Positions 61,464 to 64,000 of a stretch of DNA of 64,000 bases are shown in pieces (position 1 is the first letter of the stretch; each line of letters begins with the position of its first letter). The notes beneath the pieces were generated by a model. That model had not been told where the DNA came from. It made no database searches and saw only the letters and a program-made list of their open reading frames with translations. The DNA lies in assembly GCF_030122845.1 (NCBI RefSeq), contig NZ_CP126084.1:1798001-1862000 (forward strand), read 5' to 3'. The translations under genes were made by a program, and so were the position numbers. This DNA comes from Paenibacillus woosongensis. Lineage in GTDB: Bacteria; Bacillota; Bacilli; Paenibacillales; Paenibacillaceae.

Positions 61464-61683
61464 GATGAACACCTCCCAATAAAATGGTTGGAAACAGTGA
61501 GAGTGGATGTAACTAAAGTATATTCAGGAGAGGGAACGATATGTGAGGGAGAAAGTTTAGTTTGCTTGAATCGACAGGTGGATCATACCTGCGGGCGGGA
61601 TAGGTGCTGGGACCCTGTTCATCCTCCAATACAATGGGTTAAAATTGGTAGATCGACAAAATGTGAGAAAAGGAGCCCTCACT

Positions 61684-64000
61684 GTGATCAACGATAAAAA
61701 TGGACTACTTCGTCAATTGCTATCAGAAGGGGGGACGTACAAATCCTTGTATGTCAATCACCCGGATGCCATTTGTGTCATTGATGTGGAAGGGAATTAC
61801 GTGGATGCCAATCCGGCAACCGAAAGGGCTACAGGTTATCCGTCTGGGCAATTTCTGCGGCAGTCGATCGGATGGCTGCTTTGCGAGCAAGGAAGGAAGA
61901 AGAAGGACGCATACTTTAGGCAGGCACTGGAAGGCAAGTCCGGGAGCTTTCAAGCCTCCTTCAAGCACAGGGACGGTCATACTTGCGATGCCTGCATCAC
62001 TTATGTTCCGATCGTTCATCAAGATGAAGTGGTCGGGGTATTTTTGATCTCGAAGGATATTACGGAAGTCAAGGCCGTTCAGGAAAGTCTGGAGCAGTCG
62101 CGGCAGCTGTACGAGCTGGTATCGAACTATGCGGAGGATGTCATAGCCTCTACCGATCTGGAGGGCAATTGCCTATCGATCTCACCGGCGATCCGGAATT
62201 TGCTAGGCTATGAGCCCCATGAGCTGATAGGAAAAAATCTTCGGCATCTTATAATACAGAATGAAAGCAAATCAGCAGAAGAGGAGGGCAGCTGGGACAA
62301 TGACCGCTCCGTACTAATTAATTTGGTCCAGCATAAGAACGGCGGGGAAGTATGGGCCGAAACAAGAATACGAATCATTTACGATGAACATGGCGTTCCT
62401 GCGAAAGCGCTTGCAATAGCGCGGGATGTCACGGCCCGGCAAGAGGCTGAAATCAAGCTGCGCAAAAGCGAAGAGACTTTGGCGCAAGCCCAGAGGCTTG
62501 CCGTTATAGGTTCGTGGGATTTAGACATGCTGACCGGGCGATTCTCAACCTCCAACGAATTCAACCGAATCTTCCGGCAGAAATTCCGCACCATGCCGGA
62601 AATGAATGAGGCGCTGCGCAAACGGCTTCATCCCGTGGATGTTCCACTCTATGAACAAGCGATGAACGATATATTACAGGGTGTTCCTTACGAAATTACG
62701 TACCGTATCATGCTTGAATCGGATGAGCTGCAGGTGATTCGTTCCCAAGCGACGATAGAATGCGATTCAAGCGGCGCACCTGCCCGAATAATCGGGGTAG
62801 TACAGGACATTACCGACCGCCAGAAGATCGAGGCGGCGCTTAGGGAGAGCGAGCGCCAGTTCAGGCTCATATCCGAATATTCCATGGACTTGATTTCCCG
62901 TCATACGGCGGATGAGGAAGCCGTATACTTATTCGCTTCGCAGTCCTCGGTAAGCCTGCTGGGCTACGAGCCGGAGGAAATGACAGGCCGCAGCGCGTAT
63001 GAATTTTACCATCCGGAGGACGTGCCGATGGTGAAGGAATACCTGGAGACGCAGATGAAGTCCCGCAAAGTATACACAGTCACCTACCGGATACGCTGCA
63101 AGGACGGCCGCTACATCTGGTTTGAAAGCACGGGGAGGTACAGGTATGACCAGCTCACCGGCGAAATCGACGAGATGATTGTCATCTCCCGCGACGTGAC
63201 GGAGCGTAAAGAAAGCGAGCGGCGTCTGCAGGAAAGTCAACAGCGTTACAAATCTCTGTTTGAATACAGTCCGGCCAGCGTATATTCCATGGATCTGCAC
63301 GGGCGTTACCTCACGCTGAATTTCAATTTTGAGCTGCTGACGGGCTACAGCCGGGAAGAGCTTACTATGATGTGTTTCCATGATCTCATCGATCCGGCCG
63401 ATCTGGTCAAGACTGTTCACCATTTCGAGCTGGCGAAGGAAGGAAAACCGCAAACCTATGAGACCGCAGTCATTCACAAGGACGGAACCCATATAGCGAT
63501 CGCTGTGACAAACGTGCCGATCATGGTCGATAAGCGCGTTGTCGGGGTGTACGGTTTAGCCAGCGACATTACGGAAAGAAAGCGTTATGTGGAACAGATC
63601 GAGAAGCTCAGCTATCTGCATTCGCTGATTTTGGGATCGGTGTCCGAAGGGATATACGGTCTCGATGAGAGCGGCAGGACGGTCTTTATCAACAAAGCAG
63701 CAGCTGATATGCTTGGATATGAACAGAAGGATTTTATCGGAAAGTCCAACCATTCCTTGATTCATCATACGACCAGCGATGGGTCGGATTATCCGGCAGA
63801 GCTGTGCCCGATCTTTCAGACCATGCAGGACGGTATTTCGCGGGCGGTAAAAGAGGATGTGTTCTGGCGAAGAGACGGCTCCAGCTTCCTGGTGGAGTAT
63901 ACGGTAAATCCGATGATCGAAAGAGGGCAGATCGTGGGTTCTGTTGTGGTCTTTCAAGACATTACGGGGGAGAGGGAGATTTTACGGGCCAAAGAGTCGG
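61684..64000 (+). CDS. Multi-PAS sensor protein, 3' end outside window
   Basis: At least 772 residues from GTG 61684 (AAAGGAG eight bases upstream) with no stop before the window ends. It has no membrane segment. Six tandem PAS/PAC units can be read, starting near residues 18, 140, 268, 390, 520 and 645, most closed by a PAC ending such as ISKDIT, IARDVTARQEAE, VQDITDRQ, ISRDVTERKESE, ASDITERK and FQDITGERE. Such arrays feed a histidine kinase or GGDEF/EAL output, which must lie beyond the edge. Ligands unknown. Confidence 0.85.
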   Translation, partial: MINDKNGLLRQLLSEGGTYKSLYVNHPDAICVIDVEGNYVDANPATERATGYPSGQFLRQSIGWLLCEQGRKKKDAYFRQALEGKSGSFQASFKHRDGHTCDACITYVPIVHQDEVVGVFLISKDITEVKAVQESLEQSRQLYELVSNYAEDVIASTDLEGNCLSISPAIRNLLGYEPHELIGKNLRHLIIQNESKSAEEEGSWDNDRSVLINLVQHKNGGEVWAETRIRIIYDEHGVPAKALAIARDVTARQEAEIKLRKSEETLAQAQRLAVIGSWDLDMLTGRFSTSNEFNRIFRQKFRTMPEMNEALRKRLHPVDVPLYEQAMNDILQGVPYEITYRIMLESDELQVIRSQATIECDSSGAPARIIGVVQDITDRQKIEAALRESERQFRLISEYSMDLISRHTADEEAVYLFASQSSVSLLGYEPEEMTGRSAYEFYHPEDVPMVKEYLETQMKSRKVYTVTYRIRCKDGRYIWFESTGRYRYDQLTGEIDEMIVISRDVTERKESERRLQESQQRYKSLFEYSPASVYSMDLHGRYLTLNFNFELLTGYSREELTMMCFHDLIDPADLVKTVHHFELAKEGKPQTYETAVIHKDGTHIAIAVTNVPIMVDKRVVGVYGLASDITERKRYVEQIEKLSYLHSLILGSVSEGIYGLDESGRTVFINKAAADMLGYEQKDFIGKSNHSLIHHTTSDGSDYPAELCPIFQTMQDGISRAVKEDVFWRRDGSSFLVEYTVNPMIERGQIVGSVVVFQDITGEREILRAKES

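Noticed and set aside
61488-61697. 69-codon Cys-containing frame before the PAS protein
   Set aside because: No ribosome site at its ATG and it overlaps the PAS gene start.
1-64000. CRISPR array, prophage, insertion sequence, tRNA or rRNA genes
   Set aside because: No regularly spaced repeats, transposase or phage genes, and no tRNA-like or rRNA-like sequence were seen on either strand.

Overview
The window reads as chromosome from a spore-forming, low-to-mid GC Gram-positive, most likely Paenibacillus or a close relative. The evidence is Shine-Dalgarno sites of the AGGAGG type with frequent GTG/TTG starts, S-box and T-box leaders, and sporulation genes (CotF-type coat proteins, a Spo0E-like phosphatase, a gamma-SASP-like peptide, YtxC, PrkA, YhbH, SpoVR). 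Liltype LiaFSR signalling and the futalosine menaquinone gene mqnC also fit. Genus is inferred from gene content only. No rRNA, tRNA, CRISPR array, phage or insertion sequence was seen.

Layout. 1-5.4 kb: end of an MFS transporter, an FAD oxidoreductase, two coat-like genes, an Lrp regulator with its aminotransferase (alaR-alaT type) and a spo0E-like gene. 5.5-12.1 kb: housekeeping run (cobalamin adenosyltransferase, RluA pseudouridine synthase, ArsC/Spx-like protein, 5'-3' exonuclease, phosphodiester glycosidase, DUF3055, HRDC protein, CorA with a long leader). 12.5-16.2 kb: SAM-riboswitch operon metA-metI-metC. 16.4-21.9 kb: mqnC, ytxC, T-box-thrS, a 3D-domain exported protein and a small SASP-like gene. 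22.1-29.9 kb: liaFSR, htrA, an OmpR-type two-component pair and ispH.

30.2-48.4 kb is the main accessory block: two oligosaccharide uptake and degradation clusters on either side of aroF (DAHP synthase). The first is a YesMN-type two-component system, a sugar-binding lipoprotein, two permeases and a cytoplasmic DUF5060-type glycosidase. The second is a LacI repressor with two visible palindromic operators, a binding lipoprotein, two permeases, a 909-residue GH94 phosphorylase and a mutarotase-like protein. Neither cluster has its own ABC ATPase, so both probably use a shared MsmK/MsmX-type ATPase encoded elsewhere. 48.5-55.3 kb: serC, trmL, a badly decayed maltose acetyltransferase pseudogene, an AbrB-like protein with a Cys cluster, a compact minus-strand unit for a 35-residue membrane peptide, a two-gene envelope operon, a PLP-fold protein lacking the catalytic lysine, and a DUF2161 protein. 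55.7-64 kb: prkA, a short globin-coupled sensor, the minus-strand yhbH-spoVR operon, and the start of a multi-PAS sensor that runs off the end.

The most notable signals are the 35-residue peptide unit near 51.4 kb, the 12-bp perfect hairpin that contains the start codon at 20,976, the lysine-less aminotransferase homologue, the multiply frameshifted acetyltransferase, a short promoter-terminator unit at 9.96-10.05 kb, and the operator palindromes at the spo0E-like and GH94 promoters.
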